64,000 nucleotides of DNA, from assembly GCA_036821485.1 (NCBI GenBank), contig DAISJM010000005.1:52117-116116 (forward strand), read 5' to 3'. The stretch is from DAISJM01 sp036821485. GTDB lineage: Bacteria > Verrucomicrobiota > Kiritimatiellia > CAIQIC01 > JAGNIJ01. The notes under the pieces are model-generated. The model was not told the origin of the DNA and searched no databases. It saw only the letters and a program-made list of their open reading frames with translations. Shown piece by piece: positions 1 to 8,036 of this stretch. Within the stretch, counting starts at the first letter, position 1. The number at the start of each line of letters is the position of its first letter. A program made the position numbers and the translations under genes.

Positions 1-289
1 GTATGGCGGCGATGGTGGTGCCAGCCGCACCACCGAGCCGATAGCCCATGCTCGCGGCCACAATGGACGACGAGATGGCACAGAGATTGTTGCCCACCAG
101 CGTTGTGCCGAGGAGCAGGTCGGGCTTGAGCAGGAACATCTCGACGATTTTCGCACCGCGAACGTTGTGACGCACGAGGTGGCGCAGGCGCAGCCGGTTG
201 ACCGAAATCACGCCGGTCTCCATGCCGGCGAAAAAGACACAGCCGGCCATGCAGAAGGTGAGGATGAAGAGACCCAGGAAGAAGCTCAT
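1..289 (-). CDS. CNNM/DUF21-domain membrane protein, N-terminal part (runs off the window)
   Basis: The first 96 residues of a membrane protein are visible; the rest lies beyond the left edge. It starts MSFFLGLFILTF and continues with a hydrophobic segment, then GMETGVISVNRLRLRHLV, the usual start of the DUF21/CNNM domain found in CorB/CorC-type proteins. These are inner-membrane proteins linked to Mg2+/Co2+ homeostasis. Its ATG (289-287) overlaps the TGA of the upstream gene (288-286) in an ATGA, so the two are translationally coupled. The upstream gene is the same family, so two paralogous CNNM proteins are made from one mRNA and may act as a heterodimer (inference). Family call good; substrate unknown. 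Confidence 0.85.
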   Translation of the reverse strand, partial: MSFFLGLFILTFCMAGCVFFAGMETGVISVNRLRLRHLVRHNVRGAKIVEMFLLKPDLLLGTTLVGNNLCAISSSIVAASMGYRLGGAAGTTIAAI

Positions 290-1524
290 GCCGGTTCCTC
301 CTCGAGTTTCTCTATCATCACCAGCGTCACGCGCCGCTTGAGCATCTGCATAACCGTGGCGCGGCAACCCTGCGCTTCGACCACATCGTCGCGTTCGGGC
401 AGATGCCCGATCTGCGCCGCGATCCAGCCGGCGAGCCGGTCGACATCTTCCGACTCGAGATTGAGCCCCAGTTTGCGGTTCAGGTCGGCGAGGCTGATTT
501 CCGCGTCGACCAGCCAGCGATTTGGCCCGGCGGCCTGGAACAGTGCGCGGGGCTTGCTCAGCTCGTTGTAAATCTCGCCGCTGATCTCCTCGAGAATATC
601 GCCGCGGGTCATGACGCCGGCGATACCGCCGTATTCATCCACGACCACGGCGATACGTCGGCGCTCGGCCTGCAGTTGCGGCAGCAGGCGCCCGAGATCG
701 ACCGTTTCCGGGACGAAGTAAGGGGGCATCTTCGCCACCTCGAGCCGGTGTTGGGGATCGAGCAGGAACTTGCGGACGTCCACGAACCCTTCCACTTCGT
801 CGAGTTGATTGCGGTAGAGAAGGAGGTAATTCACCTGCGACTTGCGCGCGATGTCGACCCATGTCGCCGGGTCGGATGAGAGATCGATGCCGACGAGGTC
901 CACGCGGGGCGTCATCACGTCGCTCGCGCGGAGATCGTCGAGGCGGATGATGGACTTGATCATCGCCAGCTCGTCGCCGTTGAGAATGCCCTCTTCGGCG
1001 CTGATATCGACGACCGTCTCGAATTCCTCTGCGCTCAGGGTGCGGCCGTGCGGCCGGAAATAGTGTTCGAACTGGCGGGTGATCCTATCGAGTACGATGC
1101 GCAGTGGGGTGACGGCCACAGTGAGGATCTCCACGGCGCGGTAGTAGTGTGCGGCAAGATTGCAGGCGAGAAACATACCGATGCGTTTGGGGCCGATCTC
1201 GCCGAAGATGATGATGAGGATGGTCATGGCCGGGATGGCGATCGATTCGCCGTGCGACTGGAAGTAGTACTCGGCGATGCGATACCCGACCGAGGAGGCG
1301 GCCACGTTGACGATGGTGTTACCGATTAGGATGGAGGACAGCAGGCGCGTCGGGTTGGACAGGATGGCGTGGATATGAGTGCCGGCGGCGGGTTTGGTCT
1401 GACCGATGCGGCGAATTTGGAGCGGATTAAGCGAAAAGAAGGCCGTTTCGGCGCTCGAGCAGAACGCCGAGCACACCAGCAATACGACCAGAACTGCGAA
1501 AAGCGCCAATACGTACACCGTCAA
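286..1524 (-). CDS. HlyC/CorC-family CNNM transporter with CBS pair
   Basis: A 412-residue protein with the full family layout. It has an N-terminal DUF21 domain of about four hydrophobic segments (about 1-190, with CSSAETAFFSLNP near the start). A CBS pair follows (about 200-325, containing MTPRVDLVGID and VVDEYGGIAGVMTRGDILEEI). A C-terminal CorC/HlyC domain lies at about 330-412. Family members are inner-membrane proteins implicated in Mg2+/Co2+ export or Mg2+ sensing; nucleotide binding by the CBS pair is typical. The first usable codon is TTG at 1524, with GTG at 1518 as an alternative; no in-frame ATG lies close upstream. It ends in an ATGA overlap with a second CNNM gene. Divergent from yjbQ. 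Confidence 0.9.
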   Translation of the reverse strand: MTVYVLALFAVLVVLLVCSAFCSSAETAFFSLNPLQIRRIGQTKPAAGTHIHAILSNPTRLLSSILIGNTIVNVAASSVGYRIAEYYFQSHGESIAIPAMTILIIIFGEIGPKRIGMFLACNLAAHYYRAVEILTVAVTPLRIVLDRITRQFEHYFRPHGRTLSAEEFETVVDISAEEGILNGDELAMIKSIIRLDDLRASDVMTPRVDLVGIDLSSDPATWVDIARKSQVNYLLLYRNQLDEVEGFVDVRKFLLDPQHRLEVAKMPPYFVPETVDLGRLLPQLQAERRRIAVVVDEYGGIAGVMTRGDILEEISGEIYNELSKPRALFQAAGPNRWLVDAEISLADLNRKLGLNLESEDVDRLAGWIAAQIGHLPERDDVVEAQGCRATVMQMLKRRVTLVMIEKLEEEPA

Positions 1525-1555
1525 ACCCCGTTCTCGATGGAAAACCGTCTCAAAC

Positions 1556-1583
1556 TTGAGTGAGTACCAGTAAACTATATAAT
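1556..1583 (+). promoter_or_regulatory. sigma70-like promoter of yjbQ, giving a nearly leaderless mRNA
   Basis: TTGAGT (1556-1561), a 16-nt spacer and a perfect TATAAT (1578-1583). Transcription would start about 1590, only a few bases before the ATG at 1593, and no Shine-Dalgarno fits between. Confidence 0.6.
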
Positions 1584-1592
1584 ACGCAGCCC

Positions 1593-1976
1593 ATGAAGCC
1601 TATTTCTATCCGGACGCGTCAGCACACGGAATTCGTCAATATCACGGCCCAGGTGCGGGAGGCTGCCGTGGCCCTGGGTCTGAAGGACGGGGCCGTCACC
1701 GTGTTCGTGCCGCACACCACGGCGGGAGTCACCATCAACGAGAATGCGGACCCCGATGTCGTTTCCGATATGATCGCCGCACTGGAACGCATGGTGCCGT
1801 GGGAGGCGGGATACGCGCACGGCGAGGGGAACGCGGCGGCCCACGTGAAGGCCAGTCTTATGGGTTCCTCGGTCCGGGTGCTCGTCGAGGACGGCGCGCT
1901 CCAGCTCGGCACCTGGCAGGGCATCTACTTTTGCGAGTTCGACGGTCCCCGCCAGCGCCAGGTCTGGATCTCCTGA
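1593..1976 (+). CDS. yjbQ: YjbQ/UPF0047 family protein
   Basis: A 127-residue protein of the YjbQ family (UPF0047). Family hallmarks are visible: HTEFVNITAQV near the N-terminus, FVPHTTAGVTINENADPDV in the middle and GTWQGIYFCEFDGPR near the C-terminus, with the conserved His, Glu and Asp residues of the putative active site. Some members have weak thiamine-phosphate synthase activity; the physiological role is unsettled. I chose the ATG at 1593 because family alignments start here. A GTG at 1560 would put the -10 box inside the gene. Divergent from the CNNM gene and followed by the TPR lipoprotein gene, which has its own candidate promoter. Confidence 0.9.
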   Translation: MKPISIRTRQHTEFVNITAQVREAAVALGLKDGAVTVFVPHTTAGVTINENADPDVVSDMIAALERMVPWEAGYAHGEGNAAAHVKASLMGSSVRVLVEDGALQLGTWQGIYFCEFDGPRQRQVWIS

Positions 1977-1993
1977 CCGCCCGCCTCATTGGC

Positions 1994-2022
1994 TTGCGAT
2001 GGGGTGTGTGCTGCAGTAACAT
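1994..2022 (+). promoter_or_regulatory. candidate promoter of the TPR lipoprotein gene
   Basis: TTGCGA (1994-1999), a 17-nt spacer and TAACAT (2017-2022). Each box matches 4 of 6 consensus bases. Start would be near 2029, leaving a leader of about 24 nt that contains the GAGGT ribosome site at 2044-2048. Confidence 0.4.
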
Positions 2023-2052
2023 GCGACAACTGATTTGGGTCCCGAGGTATTC

Positions 2053-4092
2053 ATGCACAGAAGTTTTTGGGCTGCGTTGGTGTTGGCTGCGTTGGTGATC
2101 GGACTTCCGTTCGGTTGCGGCGGCCGCCCCGGCGAGCGCGACTTTCGTAATGGCGTCAAGGAGATCGATCGCGGCAACTATGTCCGCGGTATCACGCTGC
2201 TCGAAAAATCCATCACCAAGCGGCCCGGCAGCGACGACAACGCCATTGCCTACAATCTTCTCGGCGTCGCCTGTTGGAAGTTGGGCCAGGTTCAGCGCGC
2301 GACTGAAGCGTTTGAGTACAGCCGCCGGCTGAGTCCGACATTGTTCGAACCCACCTACAATCTGGCCTCGCTGCTGTTCGAGGGCGGCGACCTCGCCCGC
2401 GCGGCGACGCTGTTGGAAGAGGCGGCTGTGCTTGATACGCAGGACCCGCGCGCGCTGGAACTTCTCGGGAAGATTCACATGGACAAGGGCGAGTGGCAGG
2501 AGGCGCGTCGCGTGCTCTTCGGTGCGTACGCGCGCAGCCCGCAATCGCCCCGCGTGCTGACCGCGCTCGGCGTCATCGAAAGCAGAACCGGCGGCGCGGA
2601 CAAGGCGATCTTCTATCTCATGCAGGCGTTGGAGAAGAAGCCGAGCTACGCGCCCGCGATTTTCAACCTGGCGGTTCTCTATCAGCGGGAACTGAAGGAT
2701 AACGAACAGGCGATCGCCTACTATCGTCGCTTTCTCGAATCGCCCGGCATCGATGCCGCGCATGTCGAGCAGGCGATGCAGGGACTCGAAGAGCTTGGCG
2801 CCGGTCAGCCCAAGCCGCCGCCCGCTCCGGAGCCGGTTGTTGCACCGCCTGTCGCTCAGCCGGTGGTGACGCCGCCGCCCGCGCCAGCGGCTGTCCCGCA
2901 GCCGGTTGCGGCACCCGTTCCCCCGCCTGCTGCCGAGCCCGCTACGCGCACCGCGGAAACCATCTTGAAGGAAGCGGCAGACGAAGCGTCGAAAGGGAAA
3001 GCGCAGTCGGCGTTGAACCTGTGTTTTGAAGCTGCGGCTCGCGCAGAGCGATCAAAGGACACGGCGCTGCAGGAGAAGGCGCTTCGCGAGGCCGTGCGTT
3101 TGTGCTTCGACCAAACGCGCGCGCATTACGCGCTCGGTCGGTTTCTTCTTGGGCAGAACGATGCGGAAGGGGCCGCGAAAGCCTACAAACAGGCCTTGGT
3201 GCTCGATCCAAAGTTCGCCATGGCCTATAGCGGCCTGGCCGAGGCGGCCGTGAAGACGGGCGAATTGGACACGGCGCTTGCGGCGATCAAGCAGGCCACG
3301 CAGCTTGAGCCGAACAATCCGGATGTCTGGTGGACGCAGGCCGCCCTCTACGATCAGTTCAAACTTTCCGAGAAAGCCGTGCAGGCTTACCGCGATTTCG
3401 AAAAGCGCTTTCCGGGCGACGCGCGCGTGCTGAAGGCGGGTGAACGGATCAAGACCCTGGAACCGCCGCTGGCGCCTGCACCGGTTGTCACTCCGCCGCG
3501 TGCTGCGCCGACTCCCCGTGCCGCGGCGCCTGCGCCGATTCCGCCGGTGACGCCTCTGGCCGTGCCGGCGCGCGCTGCAGCGCCCGCATCAGGCCGGACG
3601 CTGACCATCCGCAAGCCGCTCTTCCGCAATACGCATGCGGCGGTCCAGGCTTACAATCGCGGCGTGATTTATCAACAGCAGCAGGATTGGGACCGAGCGA
3701 TCTACTACTACACACGTGCGGTGGAAAACGACGATACGTTCGCGACAGCGTTCTTCAACCTCGGGGCCGTCTACTGGAGCCGCGGCGAGTTGGACCTGGC
3801 ACGCGATGCGTATGCGCATGCGGTGGAACTCCGGCCGGACATGGTCTCGGCGCGATACAATCTCGCCCTGGTGTTGCGTGAGCGGAAGGATCGTGCCGGT
3901 GCGATGGAGCAATTCAATGCCCTGCTGAAACTGAAGCCCGACTACGCGCCTGCACACTACGCGCTGGGCATGATGTATGCCGAGGATACGGGAACGCTCG
4001 CGCAAGCGAAGCGACACTACCAGGAATTCCTCAAACTGGCGCCGACGGATCCCTCCGCGCCGACCGTCAAGGGCTGGCTCGATACGCACTGA
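2053..4092 (+). CDS. TPR-repeat lipoprotein
   Basis: A 679-residue secreted protein. The N-terminus MHRSFWAALVLAALVIG is a signal peptide ending in the lipobox-like LPFGC, so it is probably lipid-anchored (Lgt is encoded in this window). Three blocks of tetratricopeptide repeats (about 30-250, 300-460 and 530-675) are separated by two long Pro/Ala-rich linkers. Repeats such as AYYNRG/AIYYYTRAVE and ALGMMYAEDTGTLAQAKRHY follow the TPR consensus. TPR proteins are scaffolds; the partner is not evident. The start at 2053 is preferred over a TTG 18 nt upstream because of GAGGT at 2044-2048 and because it puts the signal peptide at the very N-terminus. It converges on dnaE. Confidence 0.85.
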   Translation: MHRSFWAALVLAALVIGLPFGCGGRPGERDFRNGVKEIDRGNYVRGITLLEKSITKRPGSDDNAIAYNLLGVACWKLGQVQRATEAFEYSRRLSPTLFEPTYNLASLLFEGGDLARAATLLEEAAVLDTQDPRALELLGKIHMDKGEWQEARRVLFGAYARSPQSPRVLTALGVIESRTGGADKAIFYLMQALEKKPSYAPAIFNLAVLYQRELKDNEQAIAYYRRFLESPGIDAAHVEQAMQGLEELGAGQPKPPPAPEPVVAPPVAQPVVTPPPAPAAVPQPVAAPVPPPAAEPATRTAETILKEAADEASKGKAQSALNLCFEAAARAERSKDTALQEKALREAVRLCFDQTRAHYALGRFLLGQNDAEGAAKAYKQALVLDPKFAMAYSGLAEAAVKTGELDTALAAIKQATQLEPNNPDVWWTQAALYDQFKLSEKAVQAYRDFEKRFPGDARVLKAGERIKTLEPPLAPAPVVTPPRAAPTPRAAAPAPIPPVTPLAVPARAAAPASGRTLTIRKPLFRNTHAAVQAYNRGVIYQQQQDWDRAIYYYTRAVENDDTFATAFFNLGAVYWSRGELDLARDAYAHAVELRPDMVSARYNLALVLRERKDRAGAMEQFNALLKLKPDYAPAHYALGMMYAEDTGTLAQAKRHYQEFLKLAPTDPSAPTVKGWLDTH

Positions 4093-4139
4093 GCCCGGAC
4101 ATCGCACGAGCAGAAATGGCGATGGGGTGGATGGCTGCG

Positions 4140-4186
4140 GAGATTCCTCGTCACCCCGATGCGGCATCGGGGCTTCTCGGAATGAC
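4140..4186. repeat. REP-like palindromic element between convergent genes
   Basis: Read on the minus strand it begins GTCATTCCGAG, has a stem-loop CCCCGAT/ATCGGGG with a GCGGC-type loop (4154-4172), and ends GAGGAATCTC. This arrangement is a recurrent intergenic repeat in many bacterial genomes. It sits between the ends of the TPR gene and dnaE. There is no T-run, so it is not a classical intrinsic terminator. Confidence 0.6.
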
Positions 4187-4204
4187 AGATCGTAGGCTCA
4201 ACTG

Positions 4205-7200
4205 TCAGCCCGACTGGGTTCGGCGCGCGGCCCATTGTTTTCCGTTGCGGCCGCTGTTGGGTTTGCGGCAAGGGCGCTTGCAGACACCGATGTAGACGCT
4301 GTCCTCACCGATGGCGTGTTCGATCTCGCGCACAAACTTCTCGGTGGCCGCGGCCTTGTACTGGCGGTTGGTTTCGACGAAGACTTTCTCGCCGGTTGGA
4401 AATTCCAGGCAGATATGCACGGCCGTCTCGCCCGGATGGCGGCCGAGAATCTCCTTCACCTTCAGCAGCTTGCCGTCGTCGAGGCCCGCGGCGGGCAGAT
4501 GGACGCTGATGCGCTCGGTGAAATAGCGGTGTACTTCCTTGAGGGGGTAAACCTCGTAAGCCTTGATGCGGACGCCCTGTTCCTCCTTCGAGACTTCGCC
4601 GCAGACCATGACCGGCGCGGCCTCCTGCAGGTAGACGCCGAACTCGCGGTAGGTGTCGGGAAAGGCCACGACTTCGACGGAGCCGTTGAGATGTTCCAGT
4701 CTGAACACGCCGAAGGGCTCCTGCTTGGCCTTGGTGAACCGCTTCTGGAGTTGCGTGGCAAGTCCACCGACGCGCGTCACCGTGCCGGGCTCAAGTGTCT
4801 CCAGATGCTTTGCCTCGACCAGGCTGAATTTCGTCAGCGCCCATTCGTGCGCCGTCAGCGGGTGGCCGGAGATGTAGAAGCCGAGCAGTTCGCGCTCGGC
4901 CGCCAGCATATCGCTCTCGGGCCACGGGTCACCCGGCGGCAACTCGTCGGGGGATGCCGAACCGGCGGTGGTGCCCAGCATATCGAAGAGAGAAGTCTGT
5001 CCGGACTGTTGATCGCGATGCTGTTCGGCCGCGCGGTTGATGGCGAAGTCGAGCCCGGCAGAGAGGCGGCCGCGTGACATGCCGGTAAAGTCAAAGGCCC
5101 CGCACTTGATCAGGCTTTCCAGCGTCTTGCGATTCACGAGTTGGGAATCGATGCGCAGGCAAAAATCCACAAGACCCAGGAAAGGTCCGCGGGCCTCACG
5201 TTCGCGGATGATAGCCTCCACGGCGCCGACGCCCACGTTCTTGATGCCGGCCATGCCGTAGCGGATGCCGTTGCCGACGGGTTTGAAACGAACATCGCTG
5301 TCGTTGACGTTGGGCGGCAGTACCTCGATGCCCATCTCCTGCGCTTCGGCCACGAGCACGGGGAGCTTGTCCGTGTTGCCGATTTCGCTGGAGAGCAGGG
5401 CGGACACGAACTCGACGGGGTAGTGGGCCTTGAGATAGGCGGTCTGCCACGACACGACCGCGTAGGCGGCGCTGTGCGACTTGTTGAAGCCATAGCCCGC
5501 AAACTTCTCGATGTTGTCGAAAATCTTTTCGGCGATGCGCGCCGGAATCTTGTTGGTCTTGGCGCAGCCCTGCACGAACTTGTCGCGCATCGACGCCATT
5601 TCCTTCGGGTCCTTTTTGCCCATCGCGCGGCGGAGAACATCGCCCTGACCGAGGCTGAATCCCGCGAGCACGTTGGCCGCCTGCTGGACCTGCTCCTGGT
5701 AGAGCATGACGCCGTGCGTTTCCTTGAGGATGGGTTCGAGGAGCGGGTGATCGTACGCGAGTTTGACCTTGCCGTGCTTGCGGTTGACGTAATCGTCGAG
5801 CATCTTCATCGGGCCCGGCCGGAAGAGCGCGATCATGGCGATCAGGTCCTCGAACCGCGTCAAACCGATGCGGCGGAGGAGGTCCCTCATGCCCTTACTT
5901 TCCACCTGGAACACGCCGACGGTATCGCCGCGGTTGAGCAGCTCGAATGTCGCGGCGTCGTCCATCGGCAGGGCCGCCATGTCCAATTTGACGTTCTTAC
6001 AGCGGGCGATGTGTTCGACGGCTTCCTGGATGACCGTGAGCGTTTTCAGGCCGAGGAAGTCCATCTTGAGCAGGCCGATGAGGCCGAGAGGCTTCATCTC
6101 AAGTTGGGTGATGGTCTGGCCGTCTTTATCGCGCGTGAGCGGGACGATATCGATCAGCGGCCGTTCGCCGATCACGACGCCGGCGGCATGGGTGCCCTGG
6201 TTGCGCGGCAGGCCCTCGAGCACCGTCGCATATTTCATGATCCGCCGCGCGTTCGGATCTTTCTCCACGGCTTCGCTGAACTCGGGATTTGCCTTGAGCG
6301 CCTTCTCCAGCGTCATGTTCGGGTCTTCCGGGATCATCTTGGCGAGGCGGTCGCACTCGCTGAGCGGAATTTCGAGGGCCCGCCCGATGTCGCGGATCAC
6401 GGTCTTGGCGCCGAGCGTGCCGAAGGTGATGATCTGGGCCACGTTGTCGCGGCCATACTTCTGCCGGACATATTCGATCACCTCGCCGCGCCGGACCTGG
6501 CAGAAATCGATATCGAAATCCGGCGGGGATACGCGCTCGGGATTCAGGAATCGCTCAAAGATGAGGTTGTAGCGGAGCGGGTCGATGCCGGTGATGCCGA
6601 GGGCGTAGGCGACGATGCTGCCGGCGCCGGAACCGCGCCCGGGGCCGACCGGAATGTTCTGTTCATGGGCGAAGCGGATGAAATCCCAGACCACCAGGAA
6701 ATAGTTGATGAACCCGGTCTTCTCGATGACGTCCATTTCGAAGAGGAAGCGGTCGCGGATACGCCGTTCCTCGTCGTTGGCGGGCTTCTCGATGTTGGTC
6801 ACGCCGTAGCGTTGCTTCAGCCCGTCGATGGCCAACTGGGTCAGGTACTGCTTTTCATGAAGATTGCCCGGGATGTCGAATTTCGGGAAGTGCAAATCCT
6901 TGTCCAGCCGCAGGTCGACATTGCAGCGCGCGGCGATGGCCACGGTGTTCTCGATGGCCCCGGGGTAGTCGCCGAACAGTTCCTGCATCTCCGCGCCGCT
7001 CTTCATATAGAACTGGTCGGAGGAATACTTCATGCGGTTTGGATCGGTCATCACGGTCTGCGTCTGGAGGCAGAGGAGGACCTCATGCGCCTCGGCGTGC
7101 TCCTTCTTAAGGTAATGCACGTCGTTGGTGGCGATGAGGGGCAGGCCGGTCCGCTTGGCCACTTCGAGCACGCCGCGATTCACGATCCGCTGCTCGGGAA

Positions 7201-7747
7201 TGCCGTGGTCCTGCACCTCGAGGAAGAAGTTGTTCTTACCGAAAATCTCGCTGTACTCGTTGGCCACGCGCACCGCGCCGTCCAAATCGTTGGCCAGACA
7301 GAGGCTGGCCACTTCGCCCTTCAAACAGCTCGACAGGGCGATCAGTCCCTTGGAATGCTTGCGTAGCAACTCCTTGTCAACACGAGGCTTATAATAGAAT
7401 CCTTCGAGGGATGCGAGGGAGATGAGGCGGATGAGATTGCTATAGCCCGCATCGTTTTCCGCGAGCAGCACGAGGTGGTGCATGGGGGTCCGGCCCGTGG
7501 CGGATTTCCGTTCCAGCATGCTGCCGGCCGTGACGTAGGTTTCGCAGCCCAGCACGGGCTTGATGCCGCTGCTCTTGGCCTTCTTGTAGAAATCGACTAC
7601 GCCATAGAGCGTGCCGTGGTCGGTGATGGCCACGGAATTCATGCCCAGTTCGTGCGCCGTCTCCATCACGCGATCGATCTGGCAGGCGCCATCGAGCAGG
7701 CTGTATTCCGTATGGAAATGAAGATGTACGAACGGTACGTTTTTCAC
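4205..7747 (-). CDS. dnaE: DNA polymerase III alpha subunit
   Basis: The replicative polymerase catalytic subunit, 1180 residues (E. coli DnaE has 1160). The N-terminal PHP domain opens FVHLHFHTEYSLLDGA. The polymerase core carries GPGRGSGAGS and the catalytic PDFDIDF motif. The central region has GVMLYQEQVQQAA, and GYGFNKSHSAAYA marks the fingers/tau-interaction region. A C-terminal helix-hairpin-helix and OB fold follow. The start is GTG at 7747, fixed by alignment with the family; no strong ribosome site precedes it. It stands alone, with a candidate promoter at 7798-7825, and is divergent from fusA. Confidence 0.97.
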   Translation of the reverse strand: MKNVPFVHLHFHTEYSLLDGACQIDRVMETAHELGMNSVAITDHGTLYGVVDFYKKAKSSGIKPVLGCETYVTAGSMLERKSATGRTPMHHLVLLAENDAGYSNLIRLISLASLEGFYYKPRVDKELLRKHSKGLIALSSCLKGEVASLCLANDLDGAVRVANEYSEIFGKNNFFLEVQDHGIPEQRIVNRGVLEVAKRTGLPLIATNDVHYLKKEHAEAHEVLLCLQTQTVMTDPNRMKYSSDQFYMKSGAEMQELFGDYPGAIENTVAIAARCNVDLRLDKDLHFPKFDIPGNLHEKQYLTQLAIDGLKQRYGVTNIEKPANDEERRIRDRFLFEMDVIEKTGFINYFLVVWDFIRFAHEQNIPVGPGRGSGAGSIVAYALGITGIDPLRYNLIFERFLNPERVSPPDFDIDFCQVRRGEVIEYVRQKYGRDNVAQIITFGTLGAKTVIRDIGRALEIPLSECDRLAKMIPEDPNMTLEKALKANPEFSEAVEKDPNARRIMKYATVLEGLPRNQGTHAAGVVIGERPLIDIVPLTRDKDGQTITQLEMKPLGLIGLLKMDFLGLKTLTVIQEAVEHIARCKNVKLDMAALPMDDAATFELLNRGDTVGVFQVESKGMRDLLRRIGLTRFEDLIAMIALFRPGPMKMLDDYVNRKHGKVKLAYDHPLLEPILKETHGVMLYQEQVQQAANVLAGFSLGQGDVLRRAMGKKDPKEMASMRDKFVQGCAKTNKIPARIAEKIFDNIEKFAGYGFNKSHSAAYAVVSWQTAYLKAHYPVEFVSALLSSEIGNTDKLPVLVAEAQEMGIEVLPPNVNDSDVRFKPVGNGIRYGMAGIKNVGVGAVEAIIREREARGPFLGLVDFCLRIDSQLVNRKTLESLIKCGAFDFTGMSRGRLSAGLDFAINRAAEQHRDQQSGQTSLFDMLGTTAGSASPDELPPGDPWPESDMLAAERELLGFYISGHPLTAHEWALTKFSLVEAKHLETLEPGTVTRVGGLATQLQKRFTKAKQEPFGVFRLEHLNGSVEVVAFPDTYREFGVYLQEAAPVMVCGEVSKEEQGVRIKAYEVYPLKEVHRYFTERISVHLPAAGLDDGKLLKVKEILGRHPGETAVHICLEFPTGEKVFVETNRQYKAAATEKFVREIEHAIGEDSVYIGVCKRPCRKPNSGRNGKQWAARRTQSG

Positions 7748-7792
7748 GAATAAATCCGGAGCCGGGTCCCTGAAACCATTGTACGCTCTGAT

Positions 7793-7825
7793 GTCGAGTT
7801 ATACCGCATCTCGACGTCAAAGCAA
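7793..7825 (-). promoter_or_regulatory. candidate dnaE promoter with a dyad around the -10 box
   Basis: On the minus strand TTGCTT (7825-7820), a 16-nt spacer and TATAAC (7803-7798). An inverted repeat GTCGAG (7793-7798) / CTCGAC (7810-7815) brackets the -10 region and could be an operator. Confidence 0.4.
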
Positions 7826-7954
7826 CCCCAAGTCCGCGCGCAGCCGGGCCATTCTCTCCAAGCACTTGATGTGGCGGCGCTTCGGAGCGAAGAAAAGCCG
7901 GGGCATCGGACGCCCCCTGTTTCCAGCCTTTTCGGACGCCGGCCAACTTTGCTA

Positions 7955-7983
7955 TTGACCTTTCACGCGCTGGGGGCGATATT
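7955..7983 (+). promoter_or_regulatory. promoter of fusA
   Basis: TTGACC (7955-7960), a 17-nt spacer and GATATT (7978-7983). The start would fall near 7990, giving a leader of about 47 nt that contains the GAGGTGGA ribosome site just before the ATG. Confidence 0.6.
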
Positions 7984-8036
7984 CCCGCCCCTTTTGAACG
8001 GCTTCAGGTGCCGTTCGTTATCGGGTGAGGTGGATC

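Noticed and set aside
1858..2763. 301-codon minus-strand frame across yjbQ and the TPR gene
   Set aside because: Antisense to two clear genes; Arg/Gln-rich composition typical of shadow frames.
5141..7366. 741-codon open frame on the plus strand inside dnaE
   Set aside because: Shadow of the highly biased dnaE coding strand in high-GC DNA; low-complexity sequence and no protein motif.
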